Positions 50,967 to 62,197 are shown, counted from the first letter of the stretch. The stretch: 64,000 nt of DNA from Thalassobaculum fulvum (GCF_014652915.1 NZ_BMZS01000007.1:62001-126000); one strand, 5' to 3'. Notes: a model not told the origin generated them from the sequence alone. Made by a program: numbers and translations.

Positions 50967-52114
50967 GCGGCGGCCCTCCGGGCGGATTGGTCGGTGGTGG
51001 CGGCGGCGCCGTGCGGGCGGGCGACCCCGGCCCGGCGCTCGACCAGGTCGGCGAGCCGCTCGACCGCGTCCGGCACGCCGACCGAGCGGGCGGCCTCGGC
51101 CATGCGGGTCAGCAGGGCGGGGTCGCCCAGGATCTCGGCCAGGGCGGCGGCCAGGGCGGCGGCGTCGGTGCCGGCCTGCGGCATGACCCGGGCGCCGCCG
51201 GCGGCGGCCACCGCGCGGGCGTTGGCGGCCTGGTGGTCGTCGATGGCGTGCGGATAGGGCACCAGCAGGGCCGGCCGGCCGGCGACGGTGTTCTCGGCCA
51301 CCGTCGACGCGCCCGAGCGGCAGACCAGCAGCCGCGCCTCGGCCAGGCGGGCCGGCATGTCGTCGAAGAAGCTCCGGACGTCGGCCTCGATGCCGAGCTC
51401 GCGGTAGGCCGCGGTCACCTGCTCCAGCTCGACCGGGCGGGCCTGCTGGGACAGCCGCAGGCGGCGGCGCAGCGCCTCCGGCAGCCGGGCGACCGCCGCC
51501 GGCACCAGGTCGGCGAACACGCTGGCGCCCTGGCTGCCGCCGGTGACCAGCACGGCGACCGGGGCGTCGGGGCTGAGCGGCGGCAGCACGGTGTCGCGCA
51601 CCGTCCGGATCGCCTCCCGCACCGGGTTGCCGGTGAGCAGCAGCTTGCCGCGGTCGGCCGGCCGTACCTTGGCGACCTCGGCGAACGACACGGCGATGGC
51701 GTCGGCGCGGGCCGCCAGCAGGCGGTTGGCGCGGCCCAGCACCGCGTTCTGCTCGTGCAGCACCACCGGCACGCCGCGGCCCGCGGCGGCCAGCACGGTC
51801 GGCACGCTGGCGTAGCCGCCGAAGCCGACCACCACGGCCGGCGCCAGGGTGCGGATCAGCCGCCGCGCCTCCAGGTAGCCGAGCAGCAGCTCGCCGACCG
51901 CCCGGGCCTTGGCGACGATGCCGCGGCCGGCGATCCCGGCGGCCCGGATGCGGTGCACCTCCAGGGTGCCGCTGGCGGTCTCGAAGGCGGTGCCGCGGCG
52001 GTCGGTGACCAGCCCGACCCGGTGACCGCGCGCCAGCAGGGTCTCGGCGAGCGCCCGGGCCGGGAACACGTGGCCGCCGGTACCGCCGGCGGCGAGCAGG
52101 ATCAGGTCGCTCAC
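50963..52114 (-). CDS. murG: UDP-GlcNAc--lipid I GlcNAc transferase
   Basis: The 383-residue GT28 glycosyltransferase makes lipid II on the inner face of the membrane. [10 protein letters not shown] (10-19) is the first glycine loop; [41 protein letters not shown] and [10 protein letters not shown] (UDP-GlcNAc site) follow. It has an unusually Ala/Arg-rich C-terminus. The start is a GTG at 52114 that overlaps the ftsW stop codon, with GGGGAGGA upstream. Confidence 0.96.
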   Translation of the reverse strand: MSDLILLAAGGTGGHVFPARALAETLLARGHRVGLVTDRRGTAFETASGTLEVHRIRAAGIAGRGIVAKARAVGELLLGYLEARRLIRTLAPAVVVGFGGYASVPTVLAAAGRGVPVVLHEQNAVLGRANRLLAARADAIAVSFAEVAKVRPADRGKLLLTGNPVREAIRTVRDTVLPPLSPDAPVAVLVTGGSQGASVFADLVPAAVARLPEALRRRLRLSQQARPVELEQVTAAYRELGIEADVRSFFDDMPARLAEARLLVCRSGASTVAENTVAGRPALLVPYPHAIDDHQAANARAVAAAGGARVMPQAGTDAAALAAALAEILGDPALLTRMAEAARSVGVPDAVERLADLVERRAGVARPHGAAATTDQSARRAAA

Positions 52115-53235
52115 GGCAGGTCCTCCCCGCCGAAGCGCTTGCGGGTCAGCGCCAGCGCCATGCCCATGCCGAGGCCGAGCGCCAGCAGCGACGAGCCGCC
52201 GTAGCTGACGAACGGCAGGGTCATGCCCTTGGCCGGCATCAGGTGCACCGAGGACGCCATGTGGATCAGCGCCTGCAGGGCGAACTGGGTCAGCAGCCCG
52301 GTGCCGGCCAGCAGCACGAACAGGCTCTGCTCGCCCAGCAGCCGGGCGTAGCCGCGCAGCACCACGAAGGCGTACAGCGCGATGATCACCAGGCAGGCGA
52401 TGCCGCCGAACTCCTCGCCGGCGACCGAGAAGATGAAGTCGGCATGGGCGTCCGGCAGGTAGGCCTTGACCGTGCCCTCGCCCGGGCCGGTACCCAGCAG
52501 GCCGCCGTTCATGAACGCCTCCAGCGAGCGGTCGACCTGGTAGCTGTCGCCGGCCGACGGGTCCAGGAACCGGTCGATGCGGCTGGAGACGTGCGGAAAC
52601 AGGAAGTAGGCGCCGATCAGCCCGAACACCCCGGTGGCGATGAAGCCGACCACCAGGATCATCGGCAGCCCGGCCAGGAAGAACTGCCCGAACCAGATCG
52701 CCGAGACCACCACGGTCATGCCGAGATCGGGCTGCGACAGCAGCAGGGCGGCGGTCATCAGGTACAGGCCGATGGCGACCAGATGGCCGGGAAACGCCTC
52801 GTCGCGCCGCCATTCGGCGAACATCCAGGCGGTCACCACGGCGAAGAACGGCTTGGCGAACTCGCTCGGCTGCAGCGAGAAGCCGGCCAGCGAGATCCAG
52901 CGGGTCGCGCCCTTGATCTCGGCGCCGACCAGCGGCACCAGCAGCAGCAGGACGACGGTCGCCGCGAAGCCGAGCACTGACAGCCGCCGGACCTGCAGCG
53001 GCGACAGCAGCGACACCGCGACCATCAGCGCCAGCGCCACCGGCATGATCACGAACTGCCGCTGCACGAAGTGGTAGGCGTTCAGGCCGATCCGCTCGGC
53101 GACCGCCGGACTGGCCGCCAGGATCAACAGCGCGCCGATCAGCACCAGCAGGAACAGCGCGCCCAGGGTCCAGCGGTCGACGGTCCACCACCACTTGCCG
53201 AACACGCTGGTGTCGGTGCGGGCGATCGCGCTCAC
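52111..53235 (-). CDS. ftsW: Lipid II polymerase FtsW (SEDS family)
   Basis: The 374-residue SEDS protein has about ten membrane helices and works with FtsI as the septal glycan polymerase. Key motifs: [66 protein letters not shown] (with catalytic-region acidic residue), [10 protein letters not shown] and [14 protein letters not shown]. The start is a GTG at 53235 overlapping the murD stop codon, with AAGGAGG before it. Confidence 0.95.
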   Translation of the reverse strand: MSAIARTDTSVFGKWWWTVDRWTLGALFLLVLIGALLILAASPAVAERIGLNAYHFVQRQFVIMPVALALMVAVSLLSPLQVRRLSVLGFAATVVLLLLVPLVGAEIKGATRWISLAGFSLQPSEFAKPFFAVVTAWMFAEWRRDEAFPGHLVAIGLYLMTAALLLSQPDLGMTVVVSAIWFGQFFLAGLPMILVVGFIATGVFGLIGAYFLFPHVSSRIDRFLDPSAGDSYQVDRSLEAFMNGGLLGTGPGEGTVKAYLPDAHADFIFSVAGEEFGGIACLVIIALYAFVVLRGYARLLGEQSLFVLLAGTGLLTQFALQALIHMASSVHLMPAKGMTLPFVSYGGSSLLALGLGMGMALALTRKRFGGEDLP

Positions 53236-54656
53236 GACGCCCTCCTTTCGCCGGCGCCGCTCTCGTCGGCGCCGCCGTTGCCGTCCACCAGCTCGCGGAC
53301 CAGGGTGCGGAAGCGGTCGCCGCGGACCTCGAAGTTCGGGAACTGGTCGAACGAGGCGGCGGCCGGCGACAGCAGCACCACCGCGCCCGGCTGCCGGTCC
53401 GCGCGGGCGTCGAGATGCGCCTGGCGGACCGCCATCTCCAGGGTCCGGCACAGCGCCGTCGGGCAGCCGTCGCCGATCTGCCGGGCGAACGCCCCGGCCG
53501 ACTCGCCGATCAGGTAGGCCTTGCGGATCCGCGGGAAGTAGGCGGAGAGGGAGGAGACACCGCCCTCCTTCCCGCGGCCGCCGGCGATCCAGTAGATTGC
53601 GCTGTAGCAGGCCAGCGCACGGGCCGCCGCGTCGGCATTGGTAGCCTTCGAATCATTGATGTAGAGCACGCCCCCGGCCTCGGCCACCCGCTCCTGGCGG
53701 TGGGCGAGGCCGGGGAAGCTGCGCATGCCGTCGGCGATCGCCGTGCGGTCCAGGCCGAGGGCGGCACAGGTCGCGAACGCCGCGGCGGCGTTCTGGGCGT
53801 TGTGCTCGCCCGGCAGCGCCGGCGCCTCGGCCAGCATCAGCACGGTCTCCGGCCGGCCGGAGCGGGCGTCGACCAGCTCGCCGTCCTCGGCGTAGACGCC
53901 GCCGACCACCGGGCCGTCGCCGGAGACGTCGACGACCCGCCGGCCGGCGCGGCGCAGCCGCTCGGCGACATCGCGCGAGACCGCGTCGTCGCAGCCGACC
54001 ACCGCCAGGTCGGCGGCGGTCTGGCGGGCGAAGATGTTGCGCTTGGCGGCGACGTAGCCGGCGAGGTCGCCGTGCCGGTCGATGTGGTCGGGGGTGATGT
54101 TCAGCCAGACCGCGACGGTCGGCGCCAGCGACGGGGTCAGCTCGAGCTGATACGAGCTGAGCTCCAGCACGATCACGCCGTCGGCGCCGGGATCGTCGAA
54201 CTCCAGGGCCGGGCGGCCGAGGTTGCCGCCGACCTCGACCGGCACCCCGGCGCTGGCCAGGATGTGGCCGATCAGGGTGGTGGTGGTCGATTTGCCGTTG
54301 GTGCCGGTGATTGCCACCAGCCGGCGCTTCGGCAGCGCCCGCAGCAGCAGCTCGACGTCGCCGACGATCGGCACGCCGGCGGCCTTGGCGGCGGCCGCGA
54401 CCGGGTGCGGTGCCGGATGGGTGTGCGGGATGCCCGGGGACAGCACCAGGGCGTCGACGCCGGCGAGGCCGCGCGCCGCCAGGTCGGTCACGGTCACGCC
54501 GGAAGCGTGCTCCAGCGCGGCCCGGCGCTCGGCGGTGTCGTCCCAGGCGAGCACGTCGGCCCCGGCGGCCGCGAGCGCCCGCGCGGCGACCGCCCCGGAC
54601 TTGCCGAGGCCCATGACCGCGTAGGTGTGGTCGCGTGCGAAGCCGAGGGTCACCAT
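53232..54656 (-). CDS. murD: UDP-MurNAc-L-Ala--D-glutamate ligase
   Basis: The 474-residue ligase adds D-Glu. VMGLGKSGAVAARALAAAG starts the first domain; P-loop TGTNGKSTTTTLIGHIL at about 120; ELSSYQLE; LNITPDHIDRHG; NAQNAAAAFA; and YINDSKATNADAAARAL, with the D-Glu site, follow. Length is normal. It follows mraY after four bases and overlaps ftsW. Confidence 0.96.
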   Translation of the reverse strand: MVTLGFARDHTYAVMGLGKSGAVAARALAAAGADVLAWDDTAERRAALEHASGVTVTDLAARGLAGVDALVLSPGIPHTHPAPHPVAAAAKAAGVPIVGDVELLLRALPKRRLVAITGTNGKSTTTTLIGHILASAGVPVEVGGNLGRPALEFDDPGADGVIVLELSSYQLELTPSLAPTVAVWLNITPDHIDRHGDLAGYVAAKRNIFARQTAADLAVVGCDDAVSRDVAERLRRAGRRVVDVSGDGPVVGGVYAEDGELVDARSGRPETVLMLAEAPALPGEHNAQNAAAAFATCAALGLDRTAIADGMRSFPGLAHRQERVAEAGGVLYINDSKATNADAAARALACYSAIYWIAGGRGKEGGVSSLSAYFPRIRKAYLIGESAGAFARQIGDGCPTALCRTLEMAVRQAHLDARADRQPGAVVLLSPAAASFDQFPNFEVRGDRFRTLVRELVDGNGGADESGAGERRAS

Positions 54657-54660
54657 CGCG

Positions 54661-55749
54661 TCACCTCAGCTTCAGGGTCGCGAGGCCGATCAGCGCCAGC
54701 ACGATGGCGATGATCCAGAACCGGATGACGATGGTGGGCTCCTGCCAGCCCTTCTTCTCGAAGTGGTGGTGCAGCGGCGCCATGCGGAACACCCGGCGGC
54801 CGGTCAGCTTGAACGACGCGACCTGCACGATCACCGACACCGTCTCCAGCACGAACAGGCCGCCGATGATCGCCAGCACCAGCTCGTGCTTGGTGACCAC
54901 GCTGATGGCGCCGAGCGCGCCGCCCAGCGACAGCGAGCCGGTATCGCCCATGAACACCATGGCCGGCGGGGCGTTGAACCACAGGAAGCCGAGGCCGGCG
55001 CCGACCAGCGCCCCGCACAGCACCGCCAGCTCGCCGGCGCCGGGCACGTGGTGGATCTGCAGGTAGTTGGCGAACACCGCGTTGCCGGACAGGTAGGCGA
55101 TCAGCGCGAAGCAGCCGCCGGCGATCATCACCGGCACGATCGCCAGCCCGTCCAGGCCGTCGGTCAGGTTCACGGCGTTCGAGGCGCCGACCATCACGAA
55201 CACCGCGAACGGCACGAAGAACCAGGACAGCTGGATCAGCACGTCCTTGAAGAACGGCACCGCGACGCCGAAGGTCAGCGGCTCCGCCACGGTCGAGGCG
55301 ATGCCGAGGGTGGCGGCGGTGCCGATGGCGATCTGGAAGACCAGCTTCAGCCGGCCGGGCAGGCCCTTGGAGTTGCGGCGGGTCAGTTTCAGCCAGTCGT
55401 CGCCGAAGCCGATGGCGCCGAACCCGATGGTCACCAGCAGCACCGCCCAGACGTAGGGGTTGGCCAGGTTGGCCCACAGCAGGGTGGAGACGCTGAGCCC
55501 GATCAGGATCAGCAGCCCGCCCATGGTCGGCGTGCCCTTCTTGGTCAGCAGGTGGCTCTCCGGGCCGTCCTCGCGGATCGGCTGGCCGCCGCGCTGCCGG
55601 CTCTTCAGCCAGCGGATCAGCGACGGGCCCAGCACGAAGGCGATGAACAGCGCGGTCATGGTCGCGCCGCCGGTCCGGAAGGTCAGGTACCGGAACAGGT
55701 TGAACACCTGATGCTGGTCGGCGAGCGGGGCCAGGAGGTTGTACAGCAT
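54661..55749 (-). CDS. mraY: Phospho-MurNAc-pentapeptide transferase
   Basis: The 362-residue enzyme with ten membrane helices transfers phospho-MurNAc-pentapeptide to undecaprenyl phosphate, giving lipid I. Catalytic aspartates are in GFGDDWLKL and [20 protein letters not shown] and [13 protein letters not shown] (the HHH loop) are intact, as is [12 protein letters not shown]. The start is ATG 55749 ([10 protein letters not shown]), four bases after the murF stop codon. Length equals the E. coli protein within two residues. Confidence 0.97.
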   Translation of the reverse strand: MLYNLLAPLADQHQVFNLFRYLTFRTGGATMTALFIAFVLGPSLIRWLKSRQRGGQPIREDGPESHLLTKKGTPTMGGLLILIGLSVSTLLWANLANPYVWAVLLVTIGFGAIGFGDDWLKLTRRNSKGLPGRLKLVFQIAIGTAATLGIASTVAEPLTFGVAVPFFKDVLIQLSWFFVPFAVFVMVGASNAVNLTDGLDGLAIVPVMIAGGCFALIAYLSGNAVFANYLQIHHVPGAGELAVLCGALVGAGLGFLWFNAPPAMVFMGDTGSLSLGGALGAISVVTKHELVLAIIGGLFVLETVSVIVQVASFKLTGRRVFRMAPLHHHFEKKGWQEPTIVIRFWIIAIVLALIGLATLKLR

Positions 55750-55753
55750 CGCC

Positions 55754-57196
55754 TCAGCCCCCGTTGACCACACGCCCGGCGACCGCGAAACGGGTCGGGG
55801 TGGCCAGAGCCTCCAGCGCCGTCACGATCGGCTTCATGCGGGTGCCGAGCGACCCCTTCACCAGCACCACGTCGCCCGGTGCGACGGCGCCGGCCACGAC
55901 CGTCGCCAGATCCTCGGAGCGCTCGGTGTGGGCGGTGACCAGGCCCGCCGGAAGCGCGACCGCCAGCGCCCGCATCTCGGGGCCGACCAGGTAGACCGCG
56001 TCGGGCCGGGCGGCGAGCACCGCCTCGGCCAGCCCGCGATGGGCGGCCGGGGCGCCGGCGCCGAGCTCGCGCATGTCGCCGAGCACCAGGATGCGGCGGC
56101 CACCCGGGCCAGGCCGGGTCTCGGCGAACACCGCGAGCGCCGCCCGCACCGCCGGCGGGCTGGCGTTGTAGCTCTCGTCGATCAGGGTCAGCGGACCGCC
56201 CGGCAGGTCGAGCCGGACCTGACCGCCGCGGCCGCGCATTGCCGACACTCCGGCCAGCGCCGCCATGCCGGGGGCCGGGTCCAGCTCGAGCGCGAGCAGG
56301 GTGGCGGCGACGCCGATGCTGTTGAGCGCCCAGTGCCGGCCGATCCCGCCGACGGTCCAGGACAGCCGGCGGCCGGCGACCTCGGCCTCGACCCGGGTGC
56401 CGCCGGCGTCGGACGCGCTGTCGAGCAGGCGCACGTCGACCGCGGTGTCGGTGCCGAAGGTGACGATGCGGCCGATGCCGAGCCGGGCGGCGTGGCCCGC
56501 CAGCCGCCCGTACTGGCCGTTGTCGCGATTCAGGACGGCGGCGCCGCCGGGCTCCAGGCCTTCCAGGATCTCGGCCTTGGCGTCGGCGATCTGCTCGATC
56601 CCGGTGAAGAATCCGGCATGCACCATCTCGACGTTGGTGATCAGCGCGGCGTGCGGGCGCACCAAGCGGGTCAGCGGCCGGATCTCGTCCGGGTGGTTCA
56701 TGCCGAGCTCGAACACCGCGTAGGCGGCCGACGGCGTCAGCCGGGCCAGCGACAGCGGCGCGCCGATGTGGTTGTTCAGGTTGCCCTGGCTGGCCTGGGT
56801 CGGCCCGTAGCCGGCCAGCGCCGCGGCCAGCATCTCCTTCGAGCCGGTCTTGCCGACGCTGCCGGTGACGGCGGCGATCCGGGCGGTCGAGCGGGCGCGG
56901 GCGGCCCGGCCGAGGGCGGCGAGGCCGGCGAGCACGTCGTCGACCAGCAGCAGGGGCGCGTCCTCGGCGAGGCCGTCGGGGCGGCGGGACACCAGCGCGG
57001 CGGCGGCGCCGGCCTTCAGGGCCTGCGCCACGAAGTCGTGGCCGTCGACCCTCTCGCCCGGCAAGGCCGCGAACAGGTCGCCGGCGCGCACCGCCCGGCT
57101 GTCGATGACCACGCCGGACGCGTTCCAGCCACGGCCGAGCGGCTGGCCGCCGGTCGCACGGACGGCGTCGTCGCGGGTCCAGAGGGCGGCGGTCAT
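55754..57196 (-). CDS. murF: UDP-MurNAc-tripeptide--D-Ala-D-Ala ligase
   Basis: The 480-residue ligase attaches D-Ala-D-Ala. Motifs: [20 protein letters not shown] (27-46), P-loop [27 protein letters not shown] (motif with substrate-binding residues), [27 protein letters not shown] and LGDMRELG. Overlaps the murE stop by four bases. Product is UDP-MurNAc-pentapeptide, the MraY substrate; the gene order matches that flow. Confidence 0.96.
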   Translation of the reverse strand: MTAALWTRDDAVRATGGQPLGRGWNASGVVIDSRAVRAGDLFAALPGERVDGHDFVAQALKAGAAAALVSRRPDGLAEDAPLLLVDDVLAGLAALGRAARARSTARIAAVTGSVGKTGSKEMLAAALAGYGPTQASQGNLNNHIGAPLSLARLTPSAAYAVFELGMNHPDEIRPLTRLVRPHAALITNVEMVHAGFFTGIEQIADAKAEILEGLEPGGAAVLNRDNGQYGRLAGHAARLGIGRIVTFGTDTAVDVRLLDSASDAGGTRVEAEVAGRRLSWTVGGIGRHWALNSIGVAATLLALELDPAPGMAALAGVSAMRGRGGQVRLDLPGGPLTLIDESYNASPPAVRAALAVFAETRPGPGGRRILVLGDMRELGAGAPAAHRGLAEAVLAARPDAVYLVGPEMRALAVALPAGLVTAHTERSEDLATVVAGAVAPGDVVLVKGSLGTRMKPIVTALEALATPTRFAVAGRVVNGG

Positions 57197-58668
57197 GCGG
57201 GCTCTCCCGAGCGGGCGGCGGCGGCTTCGCGTGCCACCGTGGCGTCGTCGAACGGACGCTTCTCGCCCCTGATCTCCTGCCCTTGCTCGTGGCCCTTACC
57301 GGCGACCATCAGTACGTCGCCCGGGCCGAGCCGCAAGATCGCCGTGCGAATCGCCTCGGCGCGGTCGCCGATCTCCTCGCCGCCGGGGCAGGCGGCCAGG
57401 GCGGCGGCGCGAATCGCGGCCGGATCCTCGGACCGCGGGTTGTCGTCGGTGACGATGGCGCGGTCGGCCAGCTTGGCGACCACCGCTCCCATCATCGGCC
57501 GCTTGCCGGGGTCGCGGTCGCCGCCGCAGCCGAACACGCACCACAGTTTGCCTGTGGTGTGCGGACGCACCGCGTGCAGCACGGTCTCCAGTGCGTCCGG
57601 GGTATGGGCGTAGTCGACGTAGACCGCGGCGCCGTTGTCGAGCACGGCGACCCGCTCCATGCGGCCGCGCACGCCGGCGAGGTGGCCGAGCGCCGCGATC
57701 GCCCGCTCGGCCGGGGTGCCGGTGGCGATCGCCAGGCCGAGGGCGGCCAGCGCGTTCCAGGCCTGGAAGTCGCCGACCAGCGGCAACTCGACCGAGTGGG
57801 CGCGGCCGAACACGATCAGGTCGAGGGTCTGGCCGCCGGGCCGCGCGGTGCGGCCGGCCAGCCGCAGTTCGGCACCCGGCCGGCGGCCGTAGGCGACGAT
57901 ACGGTGGCCGCGCCGGCCGGCGGCGGCGGCGAAGGTCTGGTATTCCGGCGAGTCGACGTTCAGCACCGCGGTGCCGCCGGACTCCATGACCCGGTCGAAC
58001 AGGCTGAGCTTGGCGACCCGGTAGGCGTCCATCGAGCCGTGATAGTCGAGGTGGTCGCGGGTCAGGTTGGTGAAGGCGGCCGCCTTGATGCGGACGCCGT
58101 CCAGCCGCGCCTGGTGCAGGCCGTGGCTGGACGCCTCCATCGCCGCATGGGTCACGCCGCGGTCGACCAGGTCCTTGAGCACCGCATGCAGGCGGACCGG
58201 GTCCGGCGTGGTCAGGCTCGGGCCTTCCGACGGACCGTCGACGATCAGGCCGAGGGTGCCGAGGCTGGCCGAACGGGCGCCGGTCAGCGCCCAGATCTGG
58301 CGGGTGAACTCGGCGACCGAGGTCTTGCCGTTGGTGCCGGTGACCGCGACCATGGTCTCCGGCTGGGCGGCGTAGAACCGAGCGGCCAGCCGGGCCAGCC
58401 GGCGGCGCGGCTCGGCGTCGGCGACCAGCGGCACCCGGCCGCGGACCCGGGCCCCGGCGTCCGGGGTCGTCAGCACCGCGCAGGCACCGCGGGCCAGCGC
58501 GTCGTCGATGTAGGACCGGCCGTCCAACCGGCTGCCGGGCAGGGCGGCGAACAGCCAGCCCGGCCGGACCTCGCGGCTGTCGGCGGTCAGGCCGGTCACG
58601 TCCGGATCGGCCCCGACCAGGATCGCGGGGCTCATGCTGCGGCCGTCGAGTAGCTCAGAAAGACGCAA
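57193..58668 (-). CDS. murE: UDP-MurNAc-L-Ala-D-Glu--meso-DAP ligase
   Basis: The 491-residue ligase adds the third amino acid. GLTADSREVRPGWLFAALPG, P-loop TGTNGKTSVAEFTRQIW, EASSHGLHQARLDGV, LTRDHLDYHGSMDAY and VDYAHTPDAL are present. The DNPR motif in VTDDNPRSEDPAAI is the marker of meso-diaminopimelate specificity, so the wall is the usual Gram-negative type. A TTG at 58668 with GGGAGG upstream is taken as the start; an ATG at 58635 would remove the conserved RLSELL helix. It overlaps ftsI by 14 bases. Confidence 0.95.
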   Translation of the reverse strand: MRLSELLDGRSMSPAILVGADPDVTGLTADSREVRPGWLFAALPGSRLDGRSYIDDALARGACAVLTTPDAGARVRGRVPLVADAEPRRRLARLAARFYAAQPETMVAVTGTNGKTSVAEFTRQIWALTGARSASLGTLGLIVDGPSEGPSLTTPDPVRLHAVLKDLVDRGVTHAAMEASSHGLHQARLDGVRIKAAAFTNLTRDHLDYHGSMDAYRVAKLSLFDRVMESGGTAVLNVDSPEYQTFAAAAGRRGHRIVAYGRRPGAELRLAGRTARPGGQTLDLIVFGRAHSVELPLVGDFQAWNALAALGLAIATGTPAERAIAALGHLAGVRGRMERVAVLDNGAAVYVDYAHTPDALETVLHAVRPHTTGKLWCVFGCGGDRDPGKRPMMGAVVAKLADRAIVTDDNPRSEDPAAIRAAALAACPGGEEIGDRAEAIRTAILRLGPGDVLMVAGKGHEQGQEIRGEKRPFDDATVAREAAAARSGEPA

Positions 58669-60352
58669 GGCGCTTACCTCCCTCGACCGGCACTTCGATC
58701 ATCAGATCGCGGCGAATCTCGGGCGTTTCCGGGTCCACCGGCGCCACACCGAGGAGGGGAGCCGAACGGGCGACGATCCGGCTGACGGCCGGAGCCGCCA
58801 CCCAGCCGCCGGTGGCATAGCCGAACGTCTCTTTGGTGCCCTTGGGCTCGTCGACCATGATCAGGACGACGTAGCGCGGGTCGTGCATCGGGAAGGCGGC
58901 GACGAACGACGAGATCAGCGATTTCTGCTTGTAGCCGCCGCGCCCGCCGGCCTTTTCGGCGGTCCCGGTCTTGCCGCCCACGACGTAGCCGGGGGTGTCG
59001 GCCTTGCGCCCGGTCCCGTCCTCGACCACCAGCCGCATCAGGCGGCGCATGTCGTGCGAGGTCTGCTCGGAGATGACCCGCTGGCCCGGCGACGGGATGT
59101 CCGAGGCGAGCAGGGTCACCGGGCGGCGGATGCCGCCGTTCACGATCGCCGCCACGCCGCCGACCAGGTGGAGCGGGCTGACCGCCAGGCCGTGGCCGAA
59201 CGCGATGGTCATGGTGTTGATCGGTCGCCACGGGCTCGGGACCATGGGCCGGCCGCGCTCCGGCAGCTCGATGGCGGTCTCGCGCAGCATGCCGAGCTTG
59301 GCCATGAACGCGCGCTGGCCGTCGGTCCCGACGTCCAGCGCCATCTTCACCGAGCCGATGTTCGAGGAGTACTTGAAGATCTCCGGCACCGACAGCCAGC
59401 GCGCCTTGGCGTGGTCGTCGTTGATGGTGAACCGCGCGATCCGGATCGGATGGGTGGCGTCGTAGCCGCTGCGCATGGTCGCGGTGCCGGCGTCCAGCGC
59501 CATCGCGGTGTTAAAGATCTTGAAGGTCGACCCCATCTCGTAGACGCCGAGCGTCGCCCGGTTGAACAGCGTGTCGGGGTCCATCTGGCCGGGCACGTTC
59601 GGGTCGAAGTCGGGCAGCGACACCATGGCGATGGTCTCGCCGGTGTCGACGTCCAGCACCACGCCGGCGCCGCCGATCGCGCTGAAGGTTGCGATCTGGC
59701 GGAGCAGTTCCTCGCGGACGATGTGCTGGACCCGCAGGTCGAGCGACAGCCGGAGCGGGTCGCGGCCGCCGCGCAGCACGTCGTCGAAGCTGCGCTCCAC
59801 GCCCGAGATGCCGCGGTCGTCGACGTCGGTGAAGCCGACGGCATGGGCGGTCAGCGTTCCCTGCGGGTAGATCCGCTTCCACTCGTCCTGGAAGTGCAGG
59901 CCGGGGATGCCGAGGCTGTTCACCTCCTGCTGCTCGCGCGGGGTCAGGTTGCGCTTCAGCCACACGAACCGCCGGTCCGACGCGAGCTTGGCCGCGGTCT
60001 CGGCCGGGTTGATCTCGGGCAGCACGGTGGACAGCCGGAACGCGGCGTCCTCGGCGTCGAGCACCTCCTTGGGGTCGGCGTACAGTGACGGCGTGCGCAG
60101 CGAGGTGGCCAGCAGCAGGCCGTCGCGGTCGACGATGTCGGCACGCCCGACCGTCAGCTGCGCGTCGGGGTCGACGCTCGCCACGCCGGGCTCGCCGGCG
60201 CCGCCGAGGGCGGACAGCTCGATCACCCGGGCGCCGATCGCGGCGAACGCGAGGGCGACCAGGCAGCCGGCCAGGATCAGCCGGTTGCGGCCGGTCTCGA
60301 TCGCCTGCTTGGCGTGACCTTCCAGGCGGACGGTCTCGGAACGCGTCTTCAT
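58655..60352 (-). CDS. ftsI: Septal penicillin-binding protein FtsI (PBP3)
   Basis: The 565-residue transpeptidase crosslinks septal peptidoglycan. Short cytoplasmic tail, one membrane helix (about 25-45), a dimerisation/pedestal domain with GRADIVDRDGLLLATSL, then the transpeptidase domain: SxxK in MGSTFKIFNTAM, SxN in KYSSNIGSV and KTG in GGKTGTAEK. It works with FtsW and is the target of beta-lactams such as aztreonam. The ATG shares four bases with the ftsL stop codon. Confidence 0.96.
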   Translation of the reverse strand: MKTRSETVRLEGHAKQAIETGRNRLILAGCLVALAFAAIGARVIELSALGGAGEPGVASVDPDAQLTVGRADIVDRDGLLLATSLRTPSLYADPKEVLDAEDAAFRLSTVLPEINPAETAAKLASDRRFVWLKRNLTPREQQEVNSLGIPGLHFQDEWKRIYPQGTLTAHAVGFTDVDDRGISGVERSFDDVLRGGRDPLRLSLDLRVQHIVREELLRQIATFSAIGGAGVVLDVDTGETIAMVSLPDFDPNVPGQMDPDTLFNRATLGVYEMGSTFKIFNTAMALDAGTATMRSGYDATHPIRIARFTINDDHAKARWLSVPEIFKYSSNIGSVKMALDVGTDGQRAFMAKLGMLRETAIELPERGRPMVPSPWRPINTMTIAFGHGLAVSPLHLVGGVAAIVNGGIRRPVTLLASDIPSPGQRVISEQTSHDMRRLMRLVVEDGTGRKADTPGYVVGGKTGTAEKAGGRGGYKQKSLISSFVAAFPMHDPRYVVLIMVDEPKGTKETFGYATGGWVAAPAVSRIVARSAPLLGVAPVDPETPEIRRDLMIEVPVEGGKRLASF

Positions 60353-60726
60353 CGCCGGGCCTCCCGGGTCAGGACCAGCGGACGCCCGACCGGCAGCGGC
60401 GGCAGGCCGGCCAGCGTCGGCGCGACGCCGTCTTCGGCGGCGTCCGGCATCGGCAGGCGCATCGGCAGCATCTCGACCGAGCCGATCCTGCGCGTGTCCA
60501 TCGGCACCAGGTTCAGGTGCCGGCGCACCAGCGCCTCGATCCGGTCGGGGCGGTTCAGGTAGCTCCACTCGGCTTCCAGCACGTGGATCGCCTCCTGGCT
60601 CGCCAGGATCTGCCGGTGCAGGCCGGCCAGCTGCTCCTCGCGCCGCTGTACCTCGTGCTTCACCAGGAACAGCGCGACCCCCAGGCAGGTGGCGATCAGG
60701 AACCACAGGATCGTCGCCCGGCGCAT
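60349..60726 (-). CDS. ftsL: Cell division protein FtsL
   Basis: The 125-residue bitopic divisome protein has a very short cytoplasmic start, a membrane helix (about 5-22, TILWFLIATCLGVALFLV) and a periplasmic coiled coil with leucine heptads (VQRREEQLAGLHRQILASQE), then RPDRIEALVRRHLNLVPMDT. It forms a complex with FtsB and FtsQ. The C-terminal 40 residues are variable. The start ATG overlaps the rsmH stop codon (TGATG). The sequence family is weakly conserved; position and topology support the call. Confidence 0.85.
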   Translation of the reverse strand: MRRATILWFLIATCLGVALFLVKHEVQRREEQLAGLHRQILASQEAIHVLEAEWSYLNRPDRIEALVRRHLNLVPMDTRRIGSVEMLPMRLPMPDAAEDGVAPTLAGLPPLPVGRPLVLTREARR

Positions 60727-61730
60727 CACGCCACCTCGCCCGTGGACGCGTTCCCGGCCGTCCAGGCCGGTGCGTCGGTCCGCTCGCCGACCCGGAGGCG
60801 GGCCGAGCGGGCGCGCGGGTTGCGGGCGGCTTCCTCGTCGGTCGGCCCGATCGGCCGGCCGGTGATTACGCGGAACGTCGGGCGCGGGCCTTCGGCCGGG
60901 CCGGCGATCGCCGCGGCGGCGTGCCGCGACGGACCGGCGGTCCGCCCCGACCGGCCGCGCAGGAAGGTCTTGACCCGCCGGTCCTCGAGGGAATGAAAGG
61001 AGACCACGGCCAGCCTGCCGCCCGGGGAGAGCAGCCGTTCGGCGGCCTCGAGGCCGTGGTCGAGTTCGTCGAGCTCGCGGTTCACGTGGATGCGCAGCGC
61101 CTGGAAGGTCCGGGTGGCAGGGTCGATGCCGCCGGACTTGGCGGACGGCACCACCCGGCGGACGATGTCGGCCAGCTGGCCGGTCCGCTGGATGGCGCCG
61201 TGCGTCCGTGCCGCGACGATCGCCCGGGCGACCCGGCGGGAGTGCCGCTCCTCGCCCAGGTGGAAGATGATGTCGGCCAGCTCCTGTTCGCCCGCCTTGT
61301 TGACGACGTCGGCGGCGCTCGGCCCGGACTTCTCCATGCGCATGTCGAGCGGGCCGTCGAACCGGAACGAGAAGCCGCGCTCGGCCTCGTCGAGCTGCGG
61401 CGACGAGACGCCGAGGTCCAGCGCCACACCCTCGACGCGGTCGGCGCCGGCCTCCGACACCAGCCGGTCCATGGCGCCGAACCGGCCCTCCAGCGGGATC
61501 AGCCGGCCGTCGTACTCGGCCGCCAGCCGGCGCGCCCGGGCGATCGCGTCCGGGTCGCGGTCGATGGCGTAGACCGTGCACCTGGCGGCCGCCAGGATGG
61601 CGCGGGTGTAGCCGCCGACGCCGAAGGTGCCGTCGACGTAGCGGCCGCCGTCGCGCGGCGCCAGGGCCTCGACCACCGGTTCCAGCAGGACCGGGACGTG
61701 CTGGGCGGCGGCAGGGGACACGCCGGTCAT
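60726..61730 (-). CDS. rsmH: 16S rRNA (cytosine(1402)-N(4))-methyltransferase
   Basis: The 334-residue SAM methyltransferase (MraW) modifies C1402 in the ribosomal P site. [13 protein letters not shown] (11-23), SAM loop [14 protein letters not shown] (33-46), [18 protein letters not shown] and [15 protein letters not shown] are typical, as is the C-terminal [16 protein letters not shown]. The ATG overlaps the mraZ stop codon by four bases. Confidence 0.96.
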   Translation of the reverse strand: MTGVSPAAAQHVPVLLEPVVEALAPRDGGRYVDGTFGVGGYTRAILAAARCTVYAIDRDPDAIARARRLAAEYDGRLIPLEGRFGAMDRLVSEAGADRVEGVALDLGVSSPQLDEAERGFSFRFDGPLDMRMEKSGPSAADVVNKAGEQELADIIFHLGEERHSRRVARAIVAARTHGAIQRTGQLADIVRRVVPSAKSGGIDPATRTFQALRIHVNRELDELDHGLEAAERLLSPGGRLAVVSFHSLEDRRVKTFLRGRSGRTAGPSRHAAAAIAGPAEGPRPTFRVITGRPIGPTDEEAARNPRARSARLRVGERTDAPAWTAGNASTGEVA

Positions 61731-62197
61731 CGGCCGCCTCCGTCGCCGTCGTTGCGCACCAGCCGCAGGGTGGCGCCGGACCGGCGGGCGCGCTCGCGCG
61801 CCTCGTTGCGGTGGGCCTCGTAGGCGGCGGGCGCCCAGATCTGGAAGCTCTTGCCGAGGCCGACGAAGGTCGCGGTCTCATCCAGTCCGGCGAAGTCGAC
61901 GAGCTCCTTCGGCATCATGATCCGGCCGTCGCCGTCGACCGTCAGGCGGACCGAGTCCGCCAGGATCGTCTGCAGGTTCTCGGCTTCCTCGGAGAACGCG
62001 TCCAGGGCGTCGATCGATGCCGCGATCTGCTCGATGCGCTCGTCGCCGCAGCCTTCGATACAGGGGTGCTTGAACGACGGGTAGAGGATGACCCCGGCGG
62101 ATTTCTCCTGCTCGAGGGCGGCGCGGAAGGTCGCCGGGACGGATACCCGCCCCTTCTTGTCGACCTTGTTCGCGAATGTGGACAGGAAAACTGCCAC
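61727..62197 (-). CDS. mraZ: Transcriptional regulator MraZ
   Basis: The 156-residue protein has two AbrB-like swapped-hairpin domains: [17 protein letters not shown] (about 11-27) and [19 protein letters not shown] (about 80-98). It forms ring-shaped oligomers that bind TGGG direct repeats and regulate the dcw operon. A GTG at 62197 after GAGGGCAGAA is the start, placing the first domain as in other MraZ. Four TGGG repeats at exact 10-base steps lie 139-172 bases upstream, over the likely promoter. First gene of the cluster. Confidence 0.93.
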   Translation of the reverse strand: MAVFLSTFANKVDKKGRVSVPATFRAALEQEKSAGVILYPSFKHPCIEGCGDERIEQIAASIDALDAFSEEAENLQTILADSVRLTVDGDGRIMMPKELVDFAGLDETATFVGLGKSFQIWAPAAYEAHRNEARERARRSGATLRLVRNDGDGGGR